In this document: one piece after another, positions 25,076 to 35,393 of the stretch | Layout of the letters: every line of letters starts with the position of its first letter | Numbering within the stretch: position 1 is the stretch's first letter | NCBI GenBank assembly: GCA_034408745.1 | Contig: JAWXCM010000103.1 | Location: 15,188-79,187 of the forward strand | Source: JAWXCM01 sp034408745 | Lineage (GTDB): Bacteria > Acidobacteriota > Terriglobia > Bryobacterales > Bryobacteraceae | Length of the DNA stretch: 64,000 nucleotides | Direction: 5' to 3' | Program-made: the position numbers and the translations under genes | The notes under the pieces: model-generated | What the model was told of the DNA's origin: nothing | The model's database searches: none | What the model saw: only the letters and a program-made list of their open reading frames with translations

Positions 25076-25663
25076 ATGCAGGATGCCGAGGCTCGAGCGA
25101 TCGAGCAGGTGAAGGCAGGTAATGCGGAGGCTTTCCGGGTACTGGTAGACCGGCACAGCCGAACTGTGTTTCGCATCGCATTTCGCATTGTCGGCAATGA
25201 GGCTGACGCGGAAGATGTGGTGCAGGAAGCTTTCCTCCGAGCGTACCGGCAGATTGCGGTGTTTGAAGAGAGGGCGAGCTTCGCGACCTGGATCTCGCGC
25301 ATTGCTTCGAATTATGCGCTGGACGTGATTCGGCTGCGCGGCCGTCACGAACAACGTCGCGTGCGGTCGATGCCCGATGACGAGCAGGATCTGCTTGAGA
25401 ACATCGGCACGAAGGCGCCTGGTCCGGATCGCATGTATTACGGAACGCAGGTGCAGCAGAAGATCGGTGAGGCTCTGAAAGATCTGAGCGTGCAGGAACG
25501 TGCTGCGTTTCTGCTGCGACATTGTGAAGGGAAATCGATTGAAGAGATTGGGTCCGTGCTCGGCACTGCGCCGAGTGCAACGAAGAACAGCATCTTTCGT
25601 GCAGTCAGGAAGCTGCGTGAAGCATTGCAGCCAGTTGTGAGTTCAAGCCATGCGCCACAGTAG
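25076..25663 (+). CDS. ECF RNA polymerase sigma factor (RpoE-like)
   Basis: A 195-residue sigma factor with region 2 (FRVLVDRHSRTVFRIAFRIVGNEADAEDVVQEAFLRAYRQI) and region 4 (LKDLSVQERAAFLLRHCEGKSIEEIGSVLGTAPSATKNSIFRAVRKLREAL). No extra domains are present. It directs RNA polymerase to a stress or envelope regulon. GGA at 25066 serves as a weak ribosome binding site. The gene overlaps its anti-sigma partner by 14 bases, the usual cognate arrangement. Confidence 0.92.
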   Translation: MQDAEARAIEQVKAGNAEAFRVLVDRHSRTVFRIAFRIVGNEADAEDVVQEAFLRAYRQIAVFEERASFATWISRIASNYALDVIRLRGRHEQRRVRSMPDDEQDLLENIGTKAPGPDRMYYGTQVQQKIGEALKDLSVQERAAFLLRHCEGKSIEEIGSVLGTAPSATKNSIFRAVRKLREALQPVVSSSHAPQ

Positions 25664-26393
25664 CGACGAAGATTTGGTTTTGCATTATTACGAAGAGTTG
25701 GCCGAGGTCGGCGGGCATATCGACGATTGCGCCGAGTGCCGTGTGCGGTATCAGGCGCTGCAGCGCGATATGAACATTGTTGCAATGCCACCGGTGCCTG
25801 AGCGGCCAGCGGCATACGAGGAACAATTGTGGGCCCGGATCGCTCCGAAGCTCGGCGGCGTTCCTGCAAAGCCACGATGGAACTGGCTGCGCACAAGGTA
25901 TTGGGCTCCGGTGACGGCGGCTGCTGCCATTGCTGTGCTGTCGTTTTCTCTCGGCAGATGGAAGCAGACGCCTGTGTTGCGGCCCGCCGCGGTGGCAGAG
26001 GACAGCAAATCGGCGCGGGAACGCGTGCTGATTGTCGCAGTGGGCGATCACCTGGAGCGGTCGCAGATGGTCATCGCGGAACTGGTAAACGCGAAGCCAG
26101 GATCGACCTTAAACACAGAACGCGACCTGGCTGAATCGCTGGTGGGCCCGAACAGGCTCTACCGTCAAACGGCGGCGATGACGGGCGATGCGGCCACGGT
26201 GTCGCTGCTGGAAGATATTGAGCGCGTGTTACTGGAAGTGGCGCATGCTCCGGACGAGGTGCGCGGCGAGCAGGTGGAACGCCTTCGCCAGCGCATTGAG
26301 CAGCAGGGACTGCTGTTCCGCATCCGCGTCACCGAATCCCAGATGCAGCGCAAGATGGGTCTGCCTGAACAGCAGACCGGGAGAGCATTATGA
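25650..26393 (+). CDS. Membrane-anchored anti-sigma factor with zinc-binding N-terminus
   Basis: A 247-residue protein. The N-terminal motif HIDDCAECRVRY (H-x3-C-x2-C) is the zinc-binding anti-sigma signature. A single hydrophobic segment (YWAPVTAAAAIAVLSFSLG, about residues 88-106) is followed by a periplasmic helical domain rich in heptad-like ERLRQRIEQQ. It should hold the preceding sigma factor at the membrane until a signal releases it. It overlaps the sigma gene by 14 bases and the next TPR/HEAT gene by 4. Confidence 0.88.
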   Translation: MRHSSDEDLVLHYYEELAEVGGHIDDCAECRVRYQALQRDMNIVAMPPVPERPAAYEEQLWARIAPKLGGVPAKPRWNWLRTRYWAPVTAAAAIAVLSFSLGRWKQTPVLRPAAVAEDSKSARERVLIVAVGDHLERSQMVIAELVNAKPGSTLNTERDLAESLVGPNRLYRQTAAMTGDAATVSLLEDIERVLLEVAHAPDEVRGEQVERLRQRIEQQGLLFRIRVTESQMQRKMGLPEQQTGRAL

Positions 26394-27457
26394 GAAAGAC
26401 CGGTTTAATCTGGCTGCTGGCGGGCGCAGGCTGTGTGTTTGGCCAGCCTGCGCCGAAGCCCGTTCCCGCGCCTGAACCGCCACCAAGGATCGCCACTTTC
26501 AAGAGCATACAGTCAGAGGATTCCAGTTACGACCGGGCTGCGCGCATGCTGCAGAAGCGCGACTACCAGGGTGCTTTGAAGGAGTACAACGCATTGGTGC
26601 AGCGCGCCGGAACAAGAGCGGAAGGTGCGTCGTACTGGCAGGCATACTCGCTCTTCAAACTGGGTCAGGCTACAGAAGCGATGAACACGCTGACGGAGCT
26701 GGCGAAGAAGTATCCCAACAGCCGGTGGTTGAACGATGCCAAAGCGCTGGAGATGGAGATTCGTCAGTCACAAGGGCAGAACATCTCGCCCGATCAGCAG
26801 AGCGATGAGGAGCTAAAGCTGATGGCGCTGGCGAGTCTGATGTCTCACGACTCGAGCCAGGCAGTGCCAACGCTGCGCAAGGTGATCGACGGTGGATCGT
26901 CGGTTCGTGTGAAGGAGCAGGCATTGTTCGTGCTGGCGCAAAGCCGGTCTCCGGAAGCCCGTCAGGTGCTGGCGGACTTTGCCAAAGGAAAGGGAAACCC
27001 AGACCTGCAGATGGCGGCGATCAGCATGTTCGGCATGCAGGGCGGCTCGGAAACGGCTCCGGTGCTGGTGGAGGTCTATCGCGCGAACAACGACGTGGCA
27101 ATTCGACGGCGCGTGCTGCAGTCGCTGGGAATGACCGGCTCGGGCGAGCAACTGATCAGCATCGTCAGGATGGAGACCGATGCGTCGTTGCGCGCGGAAG
27201 CGATTCGCATGCTCGGCATGGGAAAGAGCAACGTGCTGACGCCGGATGTCGCCAGGTCCATCTACATGGCGGAGTCGAACCGCGCAGGCAAAGAAGCGAT
27301 GCTGGATGCTCTGGCGATGCGCAAGGACGGCAAGACGCTGGCCGAGATATTTCGCATGGAGAAAGACATGGGACTCAAGCAGTCCGCACTGCGGCGTCTG
27401 CAGATGGCCGATCCGAAAACGGCTCAGGACGTCATGGTCTCGATTTTGGAGAAGTGA
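26390..27457 (+). CDS. Secreted TPR and HEAT-repeat protein
   Basis: A 355-residue protein with a signal peptide (GLIWLLAGAGCVFGQ), a proline-rich spacer (PAPKPVPAPEPPPR), and tetratricopeptide helices (about 45-130). HEAT-like repeats run from about 150 to the end (AVPTLRKVIDGGSSVRVKEQALFVLAQS and similar units). Cys15 could make it a lipoprotein, but AGAGC is a poor lipobox. It is the last gene of the sigma/anti-sigma operon, so it is likely a periplasmic protein-interaction component of the same signal pathway. The 3' end overlaps the convergent hypothetical gene by 26 bases. Confidence 0.82.
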   Translation: MRKTGLIWLLAGAGCVFGQPAPKPVPAPEPPPRIATFKSIQSEDSSYDRAARMLQKRDYQGALKEYNALVQRAGTRAEGASYWQAYSLFKLGQATEAMNTLTELAKKYPNSRWLNDAKALEMEIRQSQGQNISPDQQSDEELKLMALASLMSHDSSQAVPTLRKVIDGGSSVRVKEQALFVLAQSRSPEARQVLADFAKGKGNPDLQMAAISMFGMQGGSETAPVLVEVYRANNDVAIRRRVLQSLGMTGSGEQLISIVRMETDASLRAEAIRMLGMGKSNVLTPDVARSIYMAESNRAGKEAMLDALAMRKDGKTLAEIFRMEKDMGLKQSALRRLQMADPKTAQDVMVSILEK

Positions 27458-27791
27458 GTTCTGCGAGTCCGGCTTCCACGGATTCGCAGAATGAATGTAG
27501 AGGGGTCTCCACCCAGAACGTATGTTCCCATCCGGTGACAGTGCCCGAGCACCAGAGAACGGCGACGCGGAGCATCAGCTCATCGAAGCGGCGCAGCACC
27601 CATCGATACTGACCGCTGACTTCGTTCCAGAAGCATTCGCCATTACCTGTGGTTTGCACGCTGCGCACGGCGTTCCGCAGTCCCTGTTCTGCGTCATGCC
27701 GGTCGGACGCTGTCACGATCGCATGAGTATCCGTGTCCCGAAGTTCGCACATCAGCCTGCCGAACTCGTCGACGTTGAACTGGATTTCCAA
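27432..27791 (-). CDS. Hypothetical protein, about 119 residues
   Basis: The coding part begins at a TTG (27791) one base after the sulfotransferase stop. It reads MEIQFNVDEFGRLMCELRD, then NEVSGQYRWVLRRFDELMLRVAVLWCS and WEHTFWVETPLHSFCESVEAGLAELT. I recognise no family. The protein is acidic, soluble and rich in aromatic residues. The in-frame extension upstream to 27929 is Ser/Thr/Pro-rich shadow of the sulfotransferase gene. Tight spacing suggests cotranscription with that gene. Confidence 0.5.
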   Translation of the reverse strand: MEIQFNVDEFGRLMCELRDTDTHAIVTASDRHDAEQGLRNAVRSVQTTGNGECFWNEVSGQYRWVLRRFDELMLRVAVLWCSGTVTGWEHTFWVETPLHSFCESVEAGLAELTSPKSRP

Positions 27792-27792
27792 A

Positions 27793-28371
27793 TTACAGGG
27801 TAGCGCCGCCGGGACTTCGCCTGCGGTACAAGTCGGGGTCCGCCTGTGCGGCCATTGCGGTGATGTCGAGCTCGGCGTGCAGGAACTCGCACACCTGGGA
27901 TGCGATGGCGTGTGGGTCGCGAAGGACATCGTGATAGCGGAAGGTGCGCGTCGTAATTCCGCTCTGTCTTGCGAGCCATTCGAAGACGTTGTCGATGTGG
28001 CTCTGCAGAGTCGCTGCGAATTCTGCCGGGTCGAGGCTGACTTCCGATGTGCCGCGGCGGCGAAGCGTGGAGATCTGCGACGCGGCTACTTCTTCCAGTG
28101 GACGTTCCATCAGGATGATGCGGTACTCGCGGCCCTCGGGCAGCGCAGTGAGCAGCGATGAGATCACCTTCACCGCTTTTCCTTCCGCTTCATCAATGTG
28201 CGCGGGCTGCTCAGCCAGGAGCTTCACGGGCTCCCACTCACAGTAGCCGCGAGGGTTGTCTTCATCGGGGACACGCTGGCCGTCGGTCAGCACTGGCATG
28301 CCTCCCGCGGCGAGCATCTGCATCATCAGCGAAGTGCCCGAGCGGGCGAGACCGGATACGACTGTGATCAC
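27793..28371 (-). CDS. Sulfotransferase-like P-loop protein
   Basis: A 192-residue protein starting at GTG 28371, immediately before the phosphosulfate-loop-like motif VITVVSGLARSGTSLMMQML. Further landmarks are YRIILMERPLEEVAASQ (3'-phosphate-binding Arg region) and TRTFRYHDVLRDPHAIASQVCEFL. These fit small bacterial sulfotransferase-fold proteins, which transfer sulfate from PAPS; donor and acceptor are unproven. An ATG at 28401 exists in frame but lies inside the terminator hairpin of the respiratory operon, so the GTG is preferred. Confidence 0.75.
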   Translation of the reverse strand: MITVVSGLARSGTSLMMQMLAAGGMPVLTDGQRVPDEDNPRGYCEWEPVKLLAEQPAHIDEAEGKAVKVISSLLTALPEGREYRIILMERPLEEVAASQISTLRRRGTSEVSLDPAEFAATLQSHIDNVFEWLARQSGITTRTFRYHDVLRDPHAIASQVCEFLHAELDITAMAAQADPDLYRRRSPGGATL

Positions 28372-28390
28372 TGACTTAAGGATAAACAAG

Positions 28391-28420
28391 AAGGGCGGCA
28401 ACCTTGCGGCGCCGCCCTTT
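28391..28420 (-). terminator. Terminator of the actA-coxD respiratory operon
   Basis: Read on the minus strand, AAGGGCGGC (28419-28411) pairs with GCCGCCCTT (28399-28391), with an 11-base loop, followed by CTTGTTTATC. It lies 24 bases after the coxD stop. Confidence 0.7.
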
Positions 28421-28443
28421 AAGCATCGGTTGTAAGTCGGGTG

Positions 28444-28947
28444 TTAGTGCTTAGCCGGGGCTGCCTGAGGAGTACCCGCCGGTGCTGCGGCGCCTGGTGC
28501 GGGCTGTCCGGCCGGAGCGCCTGCGGCACCGGGAGCTGGCGGGCCGAACTGTCCACCGGGGGCGTGCTTCGTCTTGATGTTCAGCGGCTCAGCCGGCTCA
28601 CGTGTGGCCAGGTCCGTGTAACAGCCGATCAGGAACAGCGCGAGGAAGAAGAGGCTTACGCAGAACACGATCGCGCTCATGGGCTTGTCCCAGCGCAGGT
28701 GCATGAAGAACAATGCCACAAGAGATCCCTTAATCGAAGCGATGAACATGGCGATGACAACGTTCGTCATGCCACCGCCAAAGTCGATGTACGATGCGCC
28801 GACCGTGATCACCGTCAGGAGCAGCAGTGCGGCGAGCACCGCGGCATAAACCTTCGGACCGCCGTGTTCATGGCCGTCGTCGTTCGCCGCGTGAGTATGA
28901 GCGTGTGACGTATCGAGGTGTTCGGAATGTGCCGTGTGAGTAGCCAT
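28444..28947 (-). CDS. coxD: Cytochrome c oxidase subunit IV family protein
   Basis: A 167-residue protein. It has a His-rich N-terminus (residues 1-30), then three hydrophobic helices: VYAAVLAALLLLTVITVGASYI, VVIAMFIASIKGSLVALFFMHL and AIVFCVSLFFLALFLIGC. The motif SLVALFFMHL(R) is typical of bacterial subunit IV. A Pro/Ala/Gly-rich tail (GPPAPGAAGAPAGQPAPGAA and on) fills the last 40 residues and is unusual. This small subunit helps assemble the oxidase. It is last in the 12-gene operon, 10 bases after coxC. Confidence 0.85.
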   Translation of the reverse strand: MATHTAHSEHLDTSHAHTHAANDDGHEHGGPKVYAAVLAALLLLTVITVGASYIDFGGGMTNVVIAMFIASIKGSLVALFFMHLRWDKPMSAIVFCVSLFFLALFLIGCYTDLATREPAEPLNIKTKHAPGGQFGPPAPGAAGAPAGQPAPGAAAPAGTPQAAPAKH

Positions 28948-28957
28948 CGTTATCTCT

Positions 28958-29627
28958 CTAGGTGATCAGGTAAAGCAGCGGGAACAGATAGATCCAGATC
29001 AGATCGACAAGGTGCCAGTAGAGGCCGACCAGATCGACGGGCGTATACCACTTGCCGTCAAAGGCGCCGGTTCGGCCCTTGATCACCAGCCACGTAATCA
29101 GAATCATGCCGATCAACACGTGGATACCGTGCAGGCCCGTCATCATGAAATAGAAGCTGAAGAAGATGAACTGGTTCGGCACCTCGCCGATGTGTTGCAC
29201 CTTGTAGAACGCACCGGGCAGAAGCCCTTCATGGAACTTGTGCTGATACTCGAAAAACTTCACCACCATGAAGGTTCCGGCGCAGGCCAGCGTGACCAGC
29301 AGATATGCGGTCATCGCGGCGCGCTTTGCCTGCTTGGCCTTGTGGACCGCCATCACCATGGTGAAGCTCGACAGGAGCAGCACGACGGTGTTGAGCGCGC
29401 CCATCTTCTTGTCCAGATGATGGTGCGCTGCAACGAACGCTTCGGGATGGGCTGCCTGCTGGAGCGCGAAGCCCACAAACAGGCCGCCGAACATGAGGAT
29501 TTCCGTTCCGAGAAACAGCCACATGCCGAGTTTGGCGGCATCGAACTGCTGCTCGAACGTGGCGAAGTGATGCTGCAGCCTGGAATCGTGGCTGTGATCC
29601 GCGTGGTGCTCGCCGTGCGAATCAACG

Positions 29628-29647
<20 letters not shown>
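28958..29647 (-). CDS. coxC: Cytochrome c oxidase subunit III
   Basis: A 229-residue integral membrane protein with helices and motifs of heme-copper oxidase subunit III: FDAAKLGMWLFLGTEILMFGGLFVGFAL, the TVVLLLSSFTMVMAVH helix, and FFSFYFMMTGLHGIHVLIGMI, ending YWHLVDLIWIYLFPLLYL. It starts at ATG 29647; the open frame to 29782 lies inside coxA and is discarded. The start overlaps the coxA stop by 20 bases, indicating translational coupling. Confidence 0.92.
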
Positions 29648-31250
<1,603 letters not shown>

Positions 31251-31273
31251 TTCTGTTTTCCTTTACTGCCTGC

Positions 31274-32215
31274 CTACTTCAAACCTTTGATGTACTCGAT
31301 AACGCCCAGAACCTCACGGTCGCGGATGAGGCCCTTGAACGTCGGCATGATTGGCTCGTAACCCTGAACGATGTGGTTCTGCGGCTCCAGAATCGATTCG
31401 CGGATGTAATTCTCGTCCACCTTAATCTGCTTGCCGTCGGTCATGGTGTGCATGGCACCCCATGTTCCCTTCCATGTCGGACCCTGGCCCCTTGTGCCGT
31501 CGAGCGAGTGGCAGGTGGCGCAACCTTTATTCTCGTAGACCAGTTTGCCGAGCTCCGGGAGCGGCATTGTCTTGATCTCTTCGTCGCCTTCAAGCAGCCA
31601 CTTCTGATAAGCCGCTTCATCGTCGACATAGATCTTTGCCAGCATGTCCGAGTGGCCCTTGCCGCAGTACTCGGTACAGAAAACCTGGTAGACGCCAGGC
31701 TCCGTGGCGGTGAACCACTCTTCGGTGTAGCGGCCCGGAACAGCGTCCTTCTTAATGCGGAACGACGGTACAAAGAAGCTGTGGATCACGTCTTCCGACG
31801 ACAGGACGAGACGCACTGGCCGGTTCACCGGAACGTGAAACGCGTTCAGGGTGCGCATACCGTCCGGATACTCGAACTGCCACACCCACTTCTTCCCAGT
31901 CGCCTGAATCTCGATGGAGTTCGCCGGCGCCACCTGGGCGTTCACGTAGCCGTGAAAGCCCCAGAAGAAGATGATGATGACGAGGAACAGCGGGATCACG
32001 CTCCAGACGATTTCCAGCGTCTGGTTGTGCGTGATGTGCGGCGTCACCTCGTTCTCGCTCTTCCTGCGATACTTCCGCATGAAATGGATAACCAGAATGG
32101 CGATGAGCGCGAAAAATACCACGTTAATCGCGGTGATAAACCAGAAGAGGTTGTCGATGTTGCCTGACAGCGTCGAAGCCTGCTTCGGGAGAATGAAATC
32201 GTGAAGCCAGTTCAT
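31274..32215 (-). CDS. coxB: Cytochrome c oxidase subunit II with fused cytochrome c domain (caa3 type)
   Basis: A 313-residue protein: two N-terminal helices (residues 25-45 and 68-87), a cupredoxin domain with the CuA ligands H145, C180, C184, H188 and M191 (CTEYCGKGHSDM), and a C-terminal cytochrome c domain with heme site GCATCHSLDG (C232/C235/H236). The fused heme domain defines caa3 oxidases and takes electrons directly from Alternative Complex III. The start is ATG 32215, overlapping the SCO stop by 4 bases; the longer frame to 32821 is shadow of the SCO gene. Confidence 0.95.
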   Translation of the reverse strand: MNWLHDFILPKQASTLSGNIDNLFWFITAINVVFFALIAILVIHFMRKYRRKSENEVTPHITHNQTLEIVWSVIPLFLVIIIFFWGFHGYVNAQVAPANSIEIQATGKKWVWQFEYPDGMRTLNAFHVPVNRPVRLVLSSEDVIHSFFVPSFRIKKDAVPGRYTEEWFTATEPGVYQVFCTEYCGKGHSDMLAKIYVDDEAAYQKWLLEGDEEIKTMPLPELGKLVYENKGCATCHSLDGTRGQGPTWKGTWGAMHTMTDGKQIKVDENYIRESILEPQNHIVQGYEPIMPTFKGLIRDREVLGVIEYIKGLK

Positions 32216-33072
32216 TTTACGGTAGCCACTCCATCGGGCAGATTCGCGGCGACCATTCGCCCGCTGTCCCTGCGCCACATCATCGAAAGAATCAGACCCA
32301 TAACCAGGACGGTCAGGACACCGCCTGCGCGCATCAAATTCCTGGCAAAGGGCACGTACGATTTCGCATTCGCGTCGTAGTGGAAGCAGTACAGCAACAG
32401 CTTGTCGCTGAACGATCCCAGCTTTCCTTCCGACGCCTCTGTCAACGCCAGGCGCATATCGCGCGCCTGATATGACAGACCGTACAGATACCGCGACACT
32501 CGCCCGTCCGGAGTCAGCATCATGATGGCGGCCGCGTGGGCGAATTGTTCTGTCTTCGCATCCCAGCGGTAGTTGAAGCCGATCTGCTCGGCGAGCCGCT
32601 TTGCGTTGCCCTGATAATCCACCATGAAATGCCAGCCCGAGGACGCCTCCACCCGGTCGTAATTGCTCAGATACCACTTTTTCTTCGCTTTCGCGAGATC
32701 GAACCCTTCCTGCGGGTCGATGGAAATGGTAACCACTTCGAACTCTTTCCCGGCTGTCCAGGCAAGATCCTTCATCACTTTCGTCTGGGCATTCAGCACC
32801 AGACTGCAAAGCATCGGACACCGGTAATACACCAGATTCAGGACTACCGGCTTACCACTTTTAAAGAAGCTACGCAGGGGTGTCTGATACCCGTTTTCCC
32901 CGGTGAACTCAAGATCGAGGTTCACCTTTGTGCCCAGCTTCTCTTCCACGCCGATACCTTCGAGCTCAGTCGGCAGGGTGTTCACCTGCGCGACAAGAGC
33001 CGGCGACGCGGCGAGTAGCAGCGCGCTCAAACTATTTATGAGGCTGCTGCGAACTTGACGGAGTTTGTACAT
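32212..33072 (-). CDS. SCO1/SenC family copper chaperone
   Basis: A 286-residue thioredoxin-fold protein with an N-terminal signal or anchor (SLINSLSALLLAASPALVAQ). Its copper site is CPMLC (C85, C89), with the distal histidine in QFAHAAAIMML. A second hydrophobic segment at the C-terminus (GGVLTVLVMGLILSMMW) anchors it in the membrane. SCO proteins deliver copper to the CuA centre of subunit II, the very next gene. The start ATG 33072 overlaps the preceding gene by 41 bases. Confidence 0.9.
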   Translation of the reverse strand: MYKLRQVRSSLINSLSALLLAASPALVAQVNTLPTELEGIGVEEKLGTKVNLDLEFTGENGYQTPLRSFFKSGKPVVLNLVYYRCPMLCSLVLNAQTKVMKDLAWTAGKEFEVVTISIDPQEGFDLAKAKKKWYLSNYDRVEASSGWHFMVDYQGNAKRLAEQIGFNYRWDAKTEQFAHAAAIMMLTPDGRVSRYLYGLSYQARDMRLALTEASEGKLGSFSDKLLLYCFHYDANAKSYVPFARNLMRAGGVLTVLVMGLILSMMWRRDSGRMVAANLPDGVATVK

Positions 33073-33553
33073 TGGGACTACTCGTTGCACCTTGTGTTGC
33101 GTTTGCTGCTGCCGGCGCCGCTCCAGCCGCACCGGGCGCTCCGGGCTGTGCACCGGCTGCCGCTAGTAGCGCAGCCGACTTCACCGCATAGGCACCGGTC
33201 GGATACTTCTCTTTGTTAGATGCCGCATCGTCGGCCACCAGCTTCATTGCCTGCTCGACCGGAAGGCGCATGGTGCCCCTTTTCCGGTCGTAATGATCGT
33301 AGTGGGTCAGTTCCCAGTTCTCTTTGTTGCGGAGATCCTGCAGAACCCAGCTGGGCTGCGTCAGCACAGTGTTCTGGACCAGCGATTCTTCAGTCCGGCT
33401 GTAATACTGCGCGATTGCGATACCGACTACCAGGAGCAGCACCACGGTGAGTCCACCGAGGATCGAAATGATGGAATATTGCGGCTCACTGTGGTCGTAC
33501 TCGTGCGGATGCTCGTCCTGGAACTCCTCACGATATTCGGAATGATCTGACAT
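33032..33553 (-). CDS. Single-helix membrane protein of the ACIII-oxidase operon
   Basis: A 173-residue protein. The His/Glu/Asp-rich cytoplasmic start is followed by one membrane helix (IISILGGLTVVLLLVVGIAIAQYY, about residues 28-51). A conserved-looking stretch, WVLQDLRNKENWELTHYDHYDRKRGTMRLPVEQAMKLV, comes next, then an Ala/Pro/Gly/Ser tail. I know no named family for it. Its position between actF and sco, the only accessory slot in the cluster, suggests an assembly or structural subunit of the complex, possibly in place of ActG. It overlaps the SCO gene by 41 bases, the longest coupling in the operon. Confidence 0.7.
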   Translation of the reverse strand: MSDHSEYREEFQDEHPHEYDHSEPQYSIISILGGLTVVLLLVVGIAIAQYYSRTEESLVQNTVLTQPSWVLQDLRNKENWELTHYDHYDRKRGTMRLPVEQAMKLVADDAASNKEKYPTGAYAVKSAALLAAAGAQPGAPGAAGAAPAAANATQGATSSPNVQTPSSSQQPHK

Positions 33554-33582
33554 TGCTGTTCGATTCCTCCTGAGTTCCCTTC

Positions 33583-34791
33583 TTAGACGTTCTGGAAGTG
33601 CAGGCTCTGCTCGAAGCGCGGATCGCCGACCGGCAGCAGAGCGTTGTCCTTCATGCGATGCCAGAAGACCAGACCCATGGGGCCCGCCACGGCAAACAAT
33701 GTCGTCAAATCCAGCCAGTGGAGGGAGAAGCCGCCCTTCTGGAATGTGGGCATCACCTGCCAGTACCAGTCGATGAGCTGGAACACGATCAGCCAGATCG
33801 CCGCGAAGCGAAGCACGGCCGGGTTCCGCTTACTGGCCCTTGGGATCAGCAGGAAGAACGGAATGATGAAGTGCCCGAAGAGAATCGCAGCGCTCACGTA
33901 TGCCCATGAGCCTTCAAACCGGTGCATAAACCAGATGGTCTCTTCCGGGAGGTTGGCGTACCAGATCAGCAGGTACTGCGAGAAGGCAATGTAAGCCCAG
34001 AAAATCGTGAGCGCGAACATCCACTTGCCGAGATCGTGATAATGCTCGATGCGAATGGTGTTGGCGAGTATGTTGTTGTCGCGGAACCAGAGGCAGATCA
34101 GCGTCCAGACGCACATGAACATAAGTCCGCCACCCGCGTAGCAATAGATGCCGAAGATGGTGGAGTACCAGTGTGGATCCAGAGACATGCTCCAGTCGAA
34201 CGCGGCCAGCGTGACCGTCAGGAACGTGATCAGCAGACCCGGTGCGCTCCAGCGCGACATCGCATGCATCTGCTCAATCGACTTCGTGGTGTCCTGTTTG
34301 GTCGAGTTGGCATGCAGGCGCCACGCAATCACAGACCAGATCAGCAGGTAGACAAAAGCGCGGATGGTGAAAGCGTTCGGGTTCAGGTAAACCGCCTTCG
34401 ACTGCAGGATGGCGTCTTTGGCGACGACATCGGCATGCGACCACTCGTACAGATGGTGAATGCCGAACAGCACCGGCACAAACAGCAGGAAGCCAACCGG
34501 GATCGACGCCGCGAGGTTCTCCGCGATTCGCCGCATCGGTACATTCCATGCGGCGCCCGTGAGATAGCCAGTCATCAGAAAGAACAGAGCGCCGAGCGGC
34601 ACGAACATCACAGCGATGAACGAGAACAGATAGCTCTGGAAGAAGCGCTCCTGCGCGGTGAAGTAACCGGCAATGGAAGCGAGCCACGCGATGATTGTGA
34701 TCAGGGCCAGCGAGTTCCGGCTTTTAGTCCAGAATTCGGCGTCCATGTAGTACGAATCGCGCGAGTGAGGCGAATGGGTTCCGTGTGCCAT
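33583..34791 (-). CDS. actF: Alternative Complex III subunit ActF (membrane quinol-oxidoreductase subunit)
   Basis: A 402-residue polytopic protein with about ten helices. It is related to ActC/NrfD but is the second, shorter-loop copy: MDAEFWTKSRNSLALITIIAWL, HHLYEWSH, FDWSMSLDPHWYSTIFGIYCYAGG and YLLIWYANLPEETIWFMHR. ActC and ActF form the quinol-oxidising and possibly proton-translocating membrane core. It starts 2 bases after the actE stop. Confidence 0.9.
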   Translation of the reverse strand: MAHGTHSPHSRDSYYMDAEFWTKSRNSLALITIIAWLASIAGYFTAQERFFQSYLFSFIAVMFVPLGALFFLMTGYLTGAAWNVPMRRIAENLAASIPVGFLLFVPVLFGIHHLYEWSHADVVAKDAILQSKAVYLNPNAFTIRAFVYLLIWSVIAWRLHANSTKQDTTKSIEQMHAMSRWSAPGLLITFLTVTLAAFDWSMSLDPHWYSTIFGIYCYAGGGLMFMCVWTLICLWFRDNNILANTIRIEHYHDLGKWMFALTIFWAYIAFSQYLLIWYANLPEETIWFMHRFEGSWAYVSAAILFGHFIIPFFLLIPRASKRNPAVLRFAAIWLIVFQLIDWYWQVMPTFQKGGFSLHWLDLTTLFAVAGPMGLVFWHRMKDNALLPVGDPRFEQSLHFQNV

Positions 34792-34793
34792 GT

Positions 34794-35393
34794 CTATTTC
34801 AGTGAACTCCGAACATCAGCCGGAACTTCCTCGGGTGTGCCGATGGTGGTGCGCTGCAGTGCGCGCACATACGCCACGATGGCCCAGCGGTCGTGTTCGG
34901 TGATCTGATTCCTGTAATGCGGCATGGAGCGCCGCCCGTTGGTAATTACGTTGAAGATCTCGCCGTCGTTGTACTGGCGGATGCGGTCTTCATGCAGGCT
35001 GGTAGCGATCCACAGCGAGCTGCGTCCGACCAGTCCGCGGCCGTGGCCGGTCTTGTCGTGGCAGGGCGAGCAGTACGTGTTGAAGCGCTTCTGACCCAGC
35101 TCCATCAGTTCCGGTGTGAACTTCTCCGGATTGCGGCCGACGTACTGATTGTTCACCACACCGCTGAAGTAGGCGTCGTCCTCTTTCAGATGTCCTACGG
35201 CTACCGTGCCTTCCACAGGCAAACGGCTGCCGCGTCGATCCGAGAAGAATGAGCGATCCGACTGCGGCTTGTACTTACCCTGCGCGCGCATGTCGGGGAA
35301 TACCTGCACGGGAGGCTGGCGGCTGGTTGTGCCTCCACAACCTGCGAGAACGAGCGCCGTGGCGGCGAGCGTCAGAATGGCGAAGCTTCTCAT
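34794..35393 (-). CDS. actE: Alternative Complex III subunit ActE (mono-heme cytochrome c lipoprotein)
   Basis: A 199-residue lipoprotein. The signal peptide ends VLAGCGG (lipobox). One heme c site, CSPCHDKTGHGRG, lies near residue 95, with the distal Met probably in RRSMPHYR. In Alternative Complex III, ActE receives electrons from the penta-heme subunit and passes them to the oxidase. It overlaps actD by 4 bases. Confidence 0.9.
   Translation of the reverse strand: MRSFAILTLAATALVLAGCGGTTSRQPPVQVFPDMRAQGKYKPQSDRSFFSDRRGSRLPVEGTVAVGHLKEDDAYFSGVVNNQYVGRNPEKFTPELMELGQKRFNTYCSPCHDKTGHGRGLVGRSSLWIATSLHEDRIRQYNDGEIFNVITNGRRSMPHYRNQITEHDRWAIVAYVRALQRTTIGTPEEVPADVRSSLK

Noticed and set aside
32216..32821. 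N-terminal extension of coxB by 202 residues
   Set aside because: This part is out-of-frame SCO gene sequence, and the mature coxB start MNWLHDF at 32215 gives the normal subunit II topology.
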